A stretch of DNA of 64,000 nucleotides from Lethocerus indicus. Lineage: Eukaryota; Arthropoda; Insecta; Hemiptera; Belostomatidae. The position numbers were made by a program, and so were the translations under genes. Numbering within the stretch: the stretch's first letter is position 1; each line of letters starts with the position of its first letter. Location: assembly GCA_019843655.1 (NCBI GenBank), contig JACDQD010000007.1:12449846-12513845 (forward strand), given 5' to 3'. Below are positions 37,338 through 49,433 of this stretch, in pieces. The notes under the pieces were generated by a model. The model searched no databases. It saw only the letters and a program-made list of their open reading frames with translations, and was not told the DNA's origin.

Positions 37338-40300
37338 TGTATTTGTGATTTTGATTATATTATATTTTAACAATTATATTTCTATTATCTTTATAAAACG
37401 ATGTATATTTACACATAGGATTCTATTAAATATTTTATATTAATTAAACTGAATGATTGCAGTACTATGTCTACTTAATTAATTTAGTAATGAATGAAAT
37501 AAATGGGTAATCGATCAATTAATCTTTCTTAAAAATATTTATTGATAACAAACTGTTTCACAAAAATCACTCTTATACTTGGCATTAGCTGAAATGATTG
37601 TTACTTGTAGAGGTTTATTTAAAAGAAAGAGATGTTTATCCCAAAATATACTTTTTACGGTTTTTAGTATAACCTGAGAAACACCATAAAAAGGTGAATA
37701 AAGCAAAGAACTCCGCAACTAAATAATGAACATTGAAATGGTTCATTGTTGAAATGAACATTCAACATTACTTAAAAAGAAACACCTATACTTTTCTATA
37801 TTGGGCCTAAAAATAAACATAAGATCTGTGACAAAAGTTTTTTTTCACCTCTCTTTGGTGTTTCCTGCGTGAGAATTAAAAATATTTTTTTATTAACGTA
37901 TATACTCCTTTTTATCAAACCCATGTGAAAAATGATAATTTCAGCTAAACTTGTATATTAGGAAAATGTATAAATAAATGAAAATAACACCAATTGCATC
38001 AAGTATTCTAATTGTAGAATGGATTGTAGGTAACCCAGTGAGCTTTCATTTGGTTCTTTGCTTTGTCACTTGACGTAAACAAGGATTTGTAAGCACTGGA
38101 AGCTTCTGGATCTTTCGATATTTTATAGTTGTTGGGTTTGATCTTTTTTGAATCGCTGACCGTATGTAAACTTGCTACAACTCCCACGGTTGTAGGTGGC
38201 CTTTTAGCACCATCTAAAAAAATAACGTTAGAACATTTTACAGATTTGATACACTAAACAAATTTTGGACATCACTGGCATTTATTTTTTTGTTTGCCAG
38301 GCTTCATATCTCTTGGAATATTTTATCTGTTGACATCTCAATAGATCTTACCCAACCTTATTTCAACAGAAACACCCAGGATATCTTATAACAACAGGAA
38401 AAATCAAACTCTCAACCTTGTGGTATAGAGAGCAAAACCTACAGATTCCTACATTTTTATGCATATAAATTGAAATGTAGAATAGAATGGAAATATTACT
38501 TTTAGATAATTTATCGGTGTTTAAGCTGTGCTGTGGTTTGTTAGAAGTTGAAGGACCCGGTTCTGTTGTTGTTCTGGGTCTGAATTAGAGGCTGAACTGG
38601 AGGCTGAAGGAGCAGAAGCCTGCTGTTTGTTAGCTTTTTCTGCGCCTTGGCCCTTGCTTGCCTCGCTTCAAGTCTAGTTGTCATCAAATCAAGATCATTG
38701 TCGGCTGCATTCAGTATGACTATGTCACTTTCCTCAATTTCTATTTGGCACTGCAAAAGATAATATTGTACTTTAATCAAAATTAATATTCAGTTAATCA
38801 AAACTATTATTTAGTTAATCAAAACTAATATTCAGTTAATCAAACTATTATTCTGTTAATCAAAACTAATATTCAGTTAGTCAAAATAAATATTCAGGTA
38901 ATCAAAACCATTATTCAGTTAATCAAAACTAATATTCAGTTAGTCAAAACTCATAATCAGTTAATCAAAACTATTATTCAGTTAATTAAAACTATTATTG
39001 AGTTAATCAAAATTAATATTCAGAATATCAAAATAAATATTCAGGTAATCATAACTATTATTCAGTTAATCAAAATTAATATTCAGGTTATCAAAACTAT
39101 TATTCAGTTAATCAATATTAATATTCAGTTAATCAAAATAAATATTCAGTTAATCAAAACTATTATTCGGTTAATAGTTCGGTTAATAGCAAAGATTCCT
39201 GATTTAAAATATCTGTTGAATAGATGTATATTATTTTATAATAATTACTTAATTTAACTGATCTTTAATTAATAAATGTTTAATTTCAAAAGTATAATTG
39301 TGATGACAAAATCTAAAACTGGAAAATGTATAATTAAAATTAGAGCCTGTATTTTATGAAGAAGTAAATTAACTTAATTAAAGTCTTAAAACATTAATTA
39401 AGTGGAATTTTGCATTTACAAGAATCATTTTGTGCCAATTTATTACAGCTGTCCTTAATGCACAAAGTTTACATAAATATTTAATATTTAAAAAATAATA
39501 TAACTGTCTCCTTCCTATCTTAATGTGTTTGACCCTAAACAGAAAAATAGCATTCAAAATAGTACCAACATAGTACAAATAGTATCAATAGAAACAAAAA
39601 TTAACCAGGATATCTACTGGACAACAAATTACAACAACAATAAACAAATCTAGTGACAACAGTTTACATTAGCTCATTAAACCTTCGAACAAATCAACAG
39701 AATTACAGTGCTTAATTATTATAAAAATAAATATCTATTTGTTATTTATATTAAAACTGCGCATTATGAATTATCAATTCCAAATATGGTCTCAATATGG
39801 TGAAGTTAATTACACAAACAGAGTCTGCTTGCTGTTTTTCTGATGAATAATATAATTAACAAGTAATATAATTTAATTATTAATTTTCTTCTCACTTTGT
39901 GACAAAGATTACCCTTCAGTTGTTTCATGGCTCGTTCAGAAATTACACACCCACATTTCCATGAAAACAAAACTTGAATTTGCCATTCATTTCAAGCCCA
40001 ATTATGGGACATATGTAGGCGGCAGTCTGGTGGTCAACATAAATGTCACTCTTTCCTTCTCTAGGAGTGAATGCTGGATTCGAGTCAAATTCAATTCTTT
40101 AATGTCCTATAAACAAAAGAAAAGATTTAACATAAATAATACATTGCAGTATAAAAACTCAACACTTTCAATTCCACTCAGAATGTTTTTCAGAATGGAA
40201 AGAGTAATTTTAGCTGACCAGAATACAAGCCAGTAATTTCAATAAGACAATATATTTCAGCACCTAAAGTAACATAAAATTTTCAACTTCTTCAGTCATA

Positions 40301-40511
40301 AAATGATAGCTAGTTTACATTATTAGTAAATAATGTCATTCATAAAGCAATAGAAGAAAGATATCTTTAGTGTAGATACATAGTGCAATAACAATTTTAC
40401 ACTGTTATATGAATACACTGATTATATTGACACAGAAGATAGAATCAAAATATTAACTTTATTAATTAATAATAAGTCTAATTATCTAGCCGGTCGGTAT
40501 ACAAGTGATAT
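37338..40511 (-). pseudogene. RTF2 3' exons, array C copy 5 (frameshifted)
   Basis: Exon 5 at 38008-38213 is intact. Exon 4 at 38500-38750 is two bases short (T run and G run). Exon 3 at 39896-40106 is two bases short, with the same two losses as copy 4, so copies 4 and 5 are the closest pair by exon 3. Confidence 0.85.
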
Positions 40512-43500
40512 TGTATTTGTGATTTTGATTATATTATATTTTAACAATTATATTTCTATTATCTTTATAAAACGATGTATATTTACACATAGGATTCTAT
40601 TAAATATTTTATATTAATTAAACTGAATGATTGCAGTACTATGTCTACTTAATTAATTTAGTAATGAATGAAATAAATGGGTAATCGATCAATTAATCTT
40701 TCTTAAAAATATTTATTGATAACAAACTGTTTCACAAAAATCACTCTTATACTTGGCATTAGCTGAAATGATTGTTACTTGTAGAGGTTTATTTAAAAGA
40801 AAGAGATGTTTATCCCAAAATATACTTTTACGGTTTTAGTATAACCTGAGAAACACCATAAAAGGTGAATAAAGCAAAGAACTCCGCAACTAAATAATGA
40901 ACATTGAAATGGTTCATTGTTGAAATGAACATTCAACATTACTTAAAAAGAAACACCTATACTTTTCTATATTGGGCCTAAAATAAACATAAGATCTGTG
41001 ACAAAAGTTTTTTTTCACCTCTCTTTGGTGTTTCCTGCGTGAGAATTAAAAATATTTTTTTATTAACGTATATACTCCTTTTTATCAAACCCATGTGAAA
41101 AATGATAATTTCAGCTAAACTTGTATATTAGGAAAAATGTATAAATAAATGAAAATAACACCAATTGCATCAAGTATTCTAATTGTAGAATGGATTGTAG
41201 GTAACCCAGTGAGCTTTCATTTGGTTCTTTGCTTTGTCACTTGACGTAAACAAGGATTTGTAAGCACTGGAAGCTTCTGGATCTTTCGATATTTTATAGT
41301 TGTTGGGTTTGATCTTTTTTGAATCGCTGACCGTATGTAAACTTGCTACAACTCCCACGGTTGTAGGTGGCCTTTTAGCACCATCTAAAAAAATAACGTT
41401 AGAACATTTTACAGATTTGATACACTAAACAAATTTTGGACATCACTGGCATTTATTTTTTTGTTTGCCAGGCTTCATATCTCTTGGAATATTTTATCTG
41501 TTGACATCTCAATAGATCTTACCCAACCTTATTTCAACAGAAACACCCAGGATATCTTATAACAACAGGAAAAATCAAACTCTCAACCTTGTGGTATAGA
41601 GAGCAAAACCTACAGATTCCTACATTTTTATGCATATAAATTGAAATGTAGAATAGAATGGAAATATTACTTTTAGATAATTTATCGGTGTTTAAGCTGT
41701 GCTGTGGTTTGTTAGAAGTTGAAGGACCGGGTTCTGTTGTTGTTCTGGGTCTGAATTAGAGGCTGAACTGGAGGCTGAAGGAGCAGAAGCCTGCTGTTTG
41801 TTAGCTTTTTCTGCGCCTTGGCCCTTGCTTGCCTCGCTTCAAGTCTAGTTGTCATCAAATCAAGATCATTGTCGGCTGCATTCAGTATGACTATGTCACT
41901 TTCCTCAATTTCTATTTGGCACTGCAAAAGATAATATTGTACTTTAATCAAAATTAATATTCAGTTAATCAAAACTATTATTTAGTTAATCAAAACTAAT
42001 ATTCAGTTAATCAAACTATTATTCTGTTAATCAAAACTAATATTCAGTTAGTCAAAATAAATATTCAGGTAATCAAAACCATTATTCAGTTAATCAAAAC
42101 TAATATTCAGTTAGTCAAAACTCATAATCAGTTAATCAAAACTATTATTCAGTTAATTAAAACTATTATTGAGTTAATCAAAATTAATATTCAGAATATC
42201 AAAATAAATATTCAGGTAATCATAACTATTATTCAGTTAATCAAAATTAATATTCAGGTTATCAAAACTATTATTCAGTTAATCAATATTAATATTCAGT
42301 TAATCAAAATAAATATTCAGTTAATCAAAACTATTATTCGGTTAATAGTTCGGTTAATAGCAAAGATTCCTGATTTAAAATATCTGTTGAATAGATGTAT
42401 ATTATTTTATAATAATTACTTAATTTAACTGATCTTTAATTAATAAATGTTTAATTTCAAAAGTATAATTGTGATGACAAAATCTAAAACTGGAAAATGT
42501 ATAATTAAAATTAGAGCCTGTATTTTATGAAGAAGTAAATTAACTTAATTAAAGTCTTAAAACATTAATTAAGTGGAATTTTTGCATTTACAAGAATCAT
42601 TTTTGTGCCAATTTATTACAGCTGTCCTTAATGCACAAAGTTTACATAAATATTTAATATTTAAAAAAATAATATAACTGTCTCCTTCCTATCTTAATGT
42701 GTTTGACCCTAAACAGAAAAATAGCATTCAAAATAGTACCAACATAGTACAAATAGTATCAATAGAAACAAAAATTAACCAGGATATCTACTGGACAACA
42801 AATTACAACAACAATAAACAAATCTAGTGACAACAGTTTACATTAGCTCATTAAACCTTCGGAACAAATCAACAGAATTACAGTGCTTAATTATTATAAA
42901 AAATAAATATCTATTTGTTATTTATATTAAAACTGCGCATTATGAATTATCAATTCCAAATATGGTCTCAATATGGTGAAGTTAATTACACAAACAGAGT
43001 CTGCTTGCTGTTTTTCTGATGAATAATATAATTAACAAGTAATATAATTTAATTATTAATTTTCTTCTCACTTTGTGACAAAGATTACCCTTCAGTTGTT
43101 TCATGGCTCGTTCAGAAATTACACACCCACATTTCCATGAAAACAAAACTTGAATTTGCCATTCATTTCAAGCCCAATTATGGGACATATGTAGGCGGCA
43201 GTCTGGTGGTCAACATAAATGTCACTCTTTCCTTCTCTAGGAGTGAATGCTGGATTCGGAGTCAAATTCAATTCTTTAATGTCCTATAAACAAAAGAAAA
43301 AGATTTAACATAAATAATACATTGCAGTATAAAAACTCAACACTTTCAATTCCACTCAGAATGTTTTTCAGAATGGAAAGAGTAATTTTAGCTGACCAGA
43401 ATACAAGCCAGTAATTTCAATAAGACAATATATTTCAGCACCTAAAGTAACATAAAATTTTCAACTTCTTCAGTCATAAAATGATAGCTAGTTTACATTA

Positions 43501-43694
43501 TTAGTAAATAATGTCATTCATAAAGCAATAGAAGAAAGATATCTTTAGTGTAGATACATAGTGCAATAACAATTTTACACTGTTATATGAATACACTGAT
43601 TATATTGACACAGAAGATAGAATCAAAATATTAACTTTATTAATTAATAATAAGTCTAATTATCTAGCCGGTCGGGGGCGTATACAAGTGATAT
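40512..43694 (-). pseudogene. RTF2 3' exons, array C copy 6 (frameshifted)
   Basis: Exon 5 at 41179-41384 is intact. Exon 4 at 41671-41921 is two bases short. Exon 3 at 43072-43283 is one base short in the AAAAA run. Otherwise near-identical to copy 7. Confidence 0.85.
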
Positions 43695-44236
43695 TGTATT
43701 TGTGATTTTGATTATATTATATTTTAACAATTATATTTCTATTATCTTTATAAAACGATGTATATTTACACATAGGATTCTATTAAATATTTTATATTAA
43801 TTAAACTGAATGATTGCAGTACTATGTCTACTTAATTAATTTAGTAATGAATGAAATAAATGGGTAATCGATCAATTAATCTTTCTTAAAAATATTTATT
43901 GATAACAAACTGTTTCACAAAAATCACTCTTATACTTGGCATTAGCTGAAATGATTGTTACTTGTAGAGGTTTATTTAAAAGAAAGAGATGTTTATCCCA
44001 AAATATACTTTTACGGTTTTAGTATAACCTGAGAAACACCATAAAAGGTGAATAAAGCAAAGAACTCCGCAACTAAATAATGAACATTGAAATGGTTCAT
44101 TGTTGAAATGAACATTCAACATTACTTAAAAAGAAACACCTATACTTTTCTATATTGGGCCTAAAATAAACATAAGATCTGTGACAAAAGTTTTTTCACC
44201 TCTCTTTGGTGTTTCCTGTGAGAATTAAAAATATTT

Positions 44237-44242
44237 TTTATT
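44237..44242 (-). promoter_or_regulatory. Candidate RTF2 polyadenylation signal
   Basis: AATAAA on the minus strand about 113 bases after the stop codon of exon 5, copy 7. The same hexamer is present at the same place in the other units, so each unit would end a transcript that enters it. Confidence 0.5.
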
Positions 44243-44354
44243 AACGTATATACTCCTTTTATCAAACCCATGTGAAAAATGATAATTTCAGCTAAACTTG
44301 TATATTAGGAAAATGTATAAATAAATGAAAATAACACCAATTGCATCAAGTATT

Positions 44355-44560
44355 CTAATTGTAGAATGGATTGTAGGTAACCCAGTGAGCTTTCATTTGG
44401 TTCTTTGCTTTGTCACTTGACGTAAACAAGGATTTGTAAGCACTGGAAGCTTCTGGATCTTTCGATATTTTATAGTTGTTGGGTTTGATCTTTTTTGAAT
44501 CGCTGACCGTATGTAAACTTGCTACAACTCCCACGGTTGTAGGTGGCCTTTTAGCACCAT
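44355..44560 (-). CDS. RTF2: RTF2 exon 5 (copy 7)
   Basis: Begins after a T-run acceptor ending TTTTAG, completes the split codon, and encodes NGAKRPP through YNPFYN to a TAG stop at 44357-44355. The correct frame depends on the four-A and six-A runs being called fully; copy 2 shows what happens when one A is lost from each. Confidence 0.88.
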
Positions 44561-47500
44561 CTAAAAAAATAACGTTAGAACATTTTACAGATTTGATACA
44601 CTAAACAAATTTTGGACATCACTGGCATTTATTTTTTTGTTTGCCAGGCTTCATATCTCTTGGAATATTTTATCTGTTGACATCTCAATAGATCTTACCC
44701 AACCTTATTTCAACAGAAACACCCAGGATATCTTATAACAACAGGAAAAATCAAACTCTCAACCTTGTGGTATAGAGAGCAAAACCTACAGATTCCTACA
44801 TTTTTATGCATATAAATTGAAATGTAGAATAGAATGGAAATATTACTTTTAGATAATTTATCGGTGTTTAAGCTGTGCTGTGGTTTGTTAGAAGTTGAAG
44901 GACCCGGGTTCTGTTGTTGTTCTGGGTCTGAATTAGAGGCTGAACTGGAGGCTGAAGGAGCAGAAGCCTGCTGTTTGTTAGCTTTTTTCTGCGCCTTGGC
45001 CCTTGCTTGCCTCGCTTCAAGTCTAGTTGTCATCAAATCAAGATCATTGTCGGCTGCATTCAGTATGACTATGTCACTTTCCTCAATTTCTATTTGGCAC
45101 TGCAAAAGATAATATTGTACTTTAATCAAAATTAATATTCAGTTAATCAAAACTATTATTTAGTTAATCAAAACTAATATTCAGTTAATCAAACTATTAT
45201 TCTGTTAATCAAAACTAATATTCAGTTAGTCAAAATAAATATTCAGGTAATCAAAACCATTATTCAGTTAATCAAAACTAATATTCAGTTAGTCAAAACT
45301 CATAATCAGTTAATCAAAACTATTATTCAGTTAATTAAAACTATTATTGAGTTAATCAAAATTAATATTCAGAATATCAAAATAAATATTCAGGTAATCA
45401 TAACTATTATTCAGTTAATCAAAATTAATATTCAGGTTATCAAAACTATTATTCAGTTAATCAATATTAATATTCAGTTAATCAAAATAAATATTCAGTT
45501 AATCAAAACTATTATTCGGTTAATAGTTCGGTTAATAGCAAAGATTCCTGATTTAAAATATCTGTTGAATAGATGTATATTATTTTATAATAATTACTTA
45601 ATTTAACTGATCTTTAATTAATAAATGTTTAATTTCAAAAGTATAATTGTGATGACAAAATCTAAAACTGGAAAATGTATAATTAAAATTAGAGCCTGTA
45701 TTTTATGAAGAAGTAAATTAACTTAATTAAAGTCTTAAAACATTAATTAAGTGGAATTTTTGCATTTACAAGAATCATTTTTGTGCCAATTTATTACAGC
45801 TGTCCTTAATGCACAAAGTTTACATAAATATTTAATATTTAAAAAAATAATATAACTGTCTCCTTCCTATCTTAATGTGTTTGACCCTAAACAGAAAAAT
45901 AGCATTCAAAATAGTACCAACATAGTACAAATAGTATCAATAGAAACAAAAATTAACCAGGATATCTACTGGACAACAAATTACAACAACAATAAACAAA
46001 TCTAGTGACAACAGTTTACATTAGCTCATTAAACCTTCGAACAAATCAACAGAATTACAGTGCTTAATTATTATAAAAATAAATATCTATTTGTTATTTA
46101 TATTAAAACTGCGCATTATGAATTATCAATTCCAAATATGGTCTCAATATGGTGAAGTTAATTACACAAACAGAGTCTGCTTGCTGTTTTTCTGATGAAT
46201 AATATAATTAACAAGTAATATAATTTAATTATTAATTTTCTTCTCACTTTGTGACAAAGATTACCCTTCAGTTGTTTCATGGCTCGTTCAGAAATTACAC
46301 ACCCACATTTCCATGAAAAACAAAACTTGAATTTGCCATTCATTTCAAGCCCAATTATGGGACATATGTAGGCGGCAGTCTGGTGGTCAACATAAATGTC
46401 ACTCTTTCCTTCTCTAGGAGTGAATGCTGGATTCGGAGTCAAATTCAATTCTTTAATGTCCTATAAACAAAAGAAAAAGATTTAACATAAATAATACATT
46501 GCAGTATAAAAACTCAACACTTTCAATTCCACTCAGAATCTTTTCCAGGAATGGGAAGAGTAATTTTTTAACTGACCAGAATACAAGCCAGTAATTTCAA
46601 TAAGACAATATATTTCAGCACCTAAAGTAACATAAAATTTTCAACTTCTTCAGTCATAAAATGATAGCTAGTTTACATTATTAGTAAATAATGTCATTCA
46701 TAAAGCAATAGAAGAAAGATATCTTTAGTGTAGATACATAGTGCAATAACAATTTTACACTGTTATATGAATACACTGATTATATTGACACAGAAGATAG
46801 AATCAAAATATTAACTTTATTAATTAATAATAAGTCTAATTATCCTAGCCGGTCCGGGGAAGTATACAAGTGATATTGTATTTGTGATTTTGATTATATT
46901 ATATTTTAACAATTATATTTCTATTATCTTTATAAAACGATGTATATTTACACATAGGATTCTATTAAATATTTTATATTAATTAAACTGAATGATTGCA
47001 GTACTATGTCTACTTAATTAATTTAGTAATGAATGAAATAAATGGGTAATCGATCAATTAATCTTTCTTAAAAATATTTATTGATAACAAACTGTTTCAC
47101 AAAAATCACTCTTATACTTGGCATTAGCTGAAATGATTGTTACTTGTAGAGGTTTATTTAAAAGAAAGAGATGTTTATCCCAAAATATACTTTTACGGTT
47201 TTAGTATAACCTGAGAAACACCATAAAAAGGTGAATAAGCCAAGAACTCGCAACTAAATAATGAACATTGAAATGGTTCATTGTTGAAATGAACATTCAA
47301 CATTACTTAAAAAGAAACACCTATACTTTTCTATATTGGGCCTAAAATAAACATAAGATCTGTGACAAAGTTTTTTCACCTCTCTTTGGTGTTTCCTGCG
47401 TGAGAATTAAAAATATTTTTTATTAACGTATATACTCCTTTTATCAAACCCATGTGAAAATGATAATTTCAGCTAAACTTGTATATTAGGAAAAATGTAT

Positions 47501-49433
47501 AAATAAATGAAAATAACACCAATTGCATCAAGTATTCTAATTGTAGAATGGATTGTAGGTAACCCAGTGAGCTTTCATTTGGTTCTTTGCTTTGTCACTT
47601 GACGTAAACAAGGATTTGTAAGCACTGGAAGCTTCTGGATCTTTCGATATTTTATAGTTGTTGGGTTTGATCTTTTTTGAATCGCTGACCGTATGTAAAC
47701 TTGCTACAACTCCCACGGTTGTAGGTGGCCTTTTAGCACCATCTAAAAAAATAACGTTAGAACATTTTACAGATTTGATACACTAAACAAATTTTGGACA
47801 TCACTGGCATTTATTTTTTGTTTGCCAGGCTTCATATCTCTTGGAATATTTTATCTGTTGACATCTCAATAGATCTTACCCAACCTTATTTCAACAGAAA
47901 CACCCAGGATATCTTATAACAACAGGAAAAATCAAACTCTCAACCTTGTGGTATAGAGAGCAAAACCTACAGATTCCTACATTTTATGCATATAAATTGA
48001 AATGTAGAATAGAATGGAAATATTACTTTTAGATAATTTATCGGTGTTTAAGCTGTGCTGTGGTTTGTTAGAAGTTGAAGGACCGGGTTCTGTTGTTGTT
48101 CTGGGTCTGAATTAGAGGCTGAACTGGAGGCTGAAGGAGCAGAAGCCTGCTGTTTGTTAACTTTTTCTCGCCTTGGGCCTTGCTTGCCTCGCTTCAAGTC
48201 TAGTTGTCATCAAATCAAGATCATTGTCGGCTGCATTCAGTATGACTATGTCACTTTCCTCAATTTCTATTTGGCACTGCAAAAGATAATATTGTACTTT
48301 AATCAAAATTAATATTCAGTTAATCAAAACTATTATTTAGTTAATCAAAACTAATATTCAGTTAATCAAAATAAATATTCAGGTAATCAAACTATTATTC
48401 TGTTAATCAAAACTAATATTCAGTTAGTCAAAATAAATATTCAGGTAATCAAAACCATTATTCAGTTAATCAAAACTAATATTCAGTTAGTCAAAACTCA
48501 TAATCAGTTAATCAAAACTATTATTCAGTTAATTAAAACTATTATTGAGTTAATCAAAATTAATATTCAGAATATCAAAATAAATATTCAGGTAATCATA
48601 ACTATTATTCAGTTAATCAAAATTAATATTCAGGTTATCAAAACTATTATTCAGTTAATCAATATTAATATTCAGTTAATCAAAATAAATATTCAGTTAA
48701 TCAAAACTATTATTCAGTTAATCAATATTAATATTCAGTTAATCAAAATAAATATTCAGTTAATCAAAACTATTATTCGGTTAATAGTTCGGTTAATAGC
48801 AAAGATTCCTGATTTAAAATATCTGTTGAATAGATGTATATTATTTTATAATAATTACTTAATTTAACTGATCTTTAATTAATAAATGTTTAATTTCAAA
48901 AAGTATAATTGTGATGACAAAATCTAAAACTTAGTGTCTAATTAATAAGTCTAATTAATCTAGCCAAGCTTCAGATACAAATATGGTGGTTATATTTTTT
49001 GAAATAGAGAAGCACAATCTTTACTTTCAGTGATTTAATGTGTTTAGCAGATTCTGGCAATGTAGATTTGTCGAGGATGCCCATAATAACTGAATCCTTG
49101 TTGTAGAGTCTGCCCAATCCACAAGCTACAATAGGTGGGACCAGAGGAGCCTGAGATATGTTACAACATCTCCATTTAAAATTTAAATCTGACTGTTTAT
49201 CTTTCTGAAACAAAGTAAATTATCATCGAATTAGAATTTCCAATTACACATATATGTGGCATCAGGTTTTCAGAGGTAATAGTCTACTGATCAAAGAACA
49301 CATATTAATGTAACAATTCAAGTTGTTGTAAATCATAATCAGATACAATGAACTTTGAACATACAGTCTCTGCTTTTTTCTTGGTCCTCACCAACTCGTC
49401 GCGTTTGGGGATTGTACCACCGTCGCAACCCAT
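44355..49433 (-). CDS. RTF2: RTF2, replication termination factor 2 (five exons, using array C copy 7)
   Basis: Exons (minus strand): 49433-49365, 49204-49025, 46460-46248, 45099-44847, 44560-44355 including the stop. Phases match at every junction (0, 0, 0, 1) and the joined protein has 306 residues, about the usual family length. Exon 1 begins MGCDGGTIPKR, the invariant RTF2 start. Residues 47-60 read PIVACGLGRLYNKD, 116-126 CPIIGLEMNGK, and the RING-like cysteines are at 36/37, 51, 116, 130, 135, 137, 152 and 155. The last pair (CHKC) is split by the exon 3/4 junction. A charged helix (about 176-198) leads into a Ser/Ala/Gln-rich stretch, and the end (about 279-306) carries the conserved AYKSLF and AHWVTYNPFYN. 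RTF2 is a nuclear factor at stalled or terminating replication forks, removed by proteasome shuttles in vertebrates, and is also linked to splicing. Exon recognition is strong; use of copy 7 rather than another copy is inferred from position and intactness. Confidence 0.9.
44847..45099 (-). CDS. RTF2: RTF2 exon 4 (copy 7)
   Basis: Encodes residues 155-238 plus one base, between acceptor CTTTTGCAG and donor AAAA|GTAATA. It begins with the last cysteine of the domain and ends in the low-complexity Ser/Ala/Gln/Pro stretch. The plus-strand open frame over the same bases (44834-45112) is its shadow. Confidence 0.9.
46248..46460 (-). CDS. RTF2: RTF2 exon 3 (copy 7)
   Basis: Encodes residues 84-154 between acceptor TTTGTTTATAG and donor AAA|GTGAGA. 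It holds six of the domain's cysteines counting the final CH. It is the exon 3 nearest to exon 2, because copy 8 lacks this exon. Intron 2 is thereby stretched to 2,564 bp and contains all of copy 8. Confidence 0.9.
46877..48965 (-). pseudogene. RTF2 3' exons, array C copy 8 (exon 3 deleted, exon 4 with stop)
   Basis: This unit lies inside intron 2 of the working gene. Exon 5 (47537-47742) keeps its full length. Exon 4 (48027-48276) is three bases short from separate indels and stops at a TAA after ARKS, about 45 codons in. Its G-to-A change (TTAACTTTTTC for TTAGCTTTTTTC) is a true substitution. At about 48930 the sequence jumps from AATCTAAAAC to TAATAAGTCTAATTAATC, removing about 1.16 kb that includes exon 3. 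Splice sites of exons 4 and 5 remain, so it may compete in splicing. Confidence 0.85.
48301..48800 (-). repeat. 21-bp minisatellite, expanded allele in copy 8
   Basis: The same repeat as at 26040, but longer. It has the extra module shared with copy 1 and a further duplicated stretch (ATTAATATTCAGTTAATC block repeated near 48660 and 48725). Confidence 0.85.
49025..49204 (-). CDS. RTF2: RTF2 exon 2
   Basis: Encodes residues 24-83 between acceptor TTTGTTTCAG and donor AAA|GTAAAG, phase 0 at both ends. It contains the first part of the RING-like domain, with the very conserved GRLYNKD. Exons 1 and 2 are outside the array and occur once. Confidence 0.93.
49365..49433 (-). CDS. RTF2: RTF2 exon 1
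   Basis: Encodes residues 1-23, starting at ATG 49433-49431. The start is fixed by the family-invariant N terminus MGCDGGTIPKR. Donor ACT|GTATGT; intron 1 is 160 bp. Confidence 0.92.

Larger units (their letters stand above)
24597..48965 (-). repeat. Array C: 3.18-kb tandem array of the RTF2 3' gene region
   Basis: Units begin at the block TGTATTTGTGATTTTG at 24597, 27802, 30977, 34155, 37338, 40512, 43695 and 46877 (spacing 3174-3205). The first seven are complete. The eighth is cut internally and ends at 48965. In minus-strand order each complete unit contains RTF2 exon 3, an intron with a 21-bp minisatellite, exon 4, a 286-bp intron, exon 5 and a 3' flank with AATAAA. Units are joined by CTAGCC plus a variable GC-rich linker and TACAAGTGATAT, which is absent from both outer flanks. 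Confidence 0.95.

Noticed and set aside
44834..45112. Plus-strand 92-codon frame, also at 25744-26022
   Set aside because: Antisense shadow of RTF2 exon 4.
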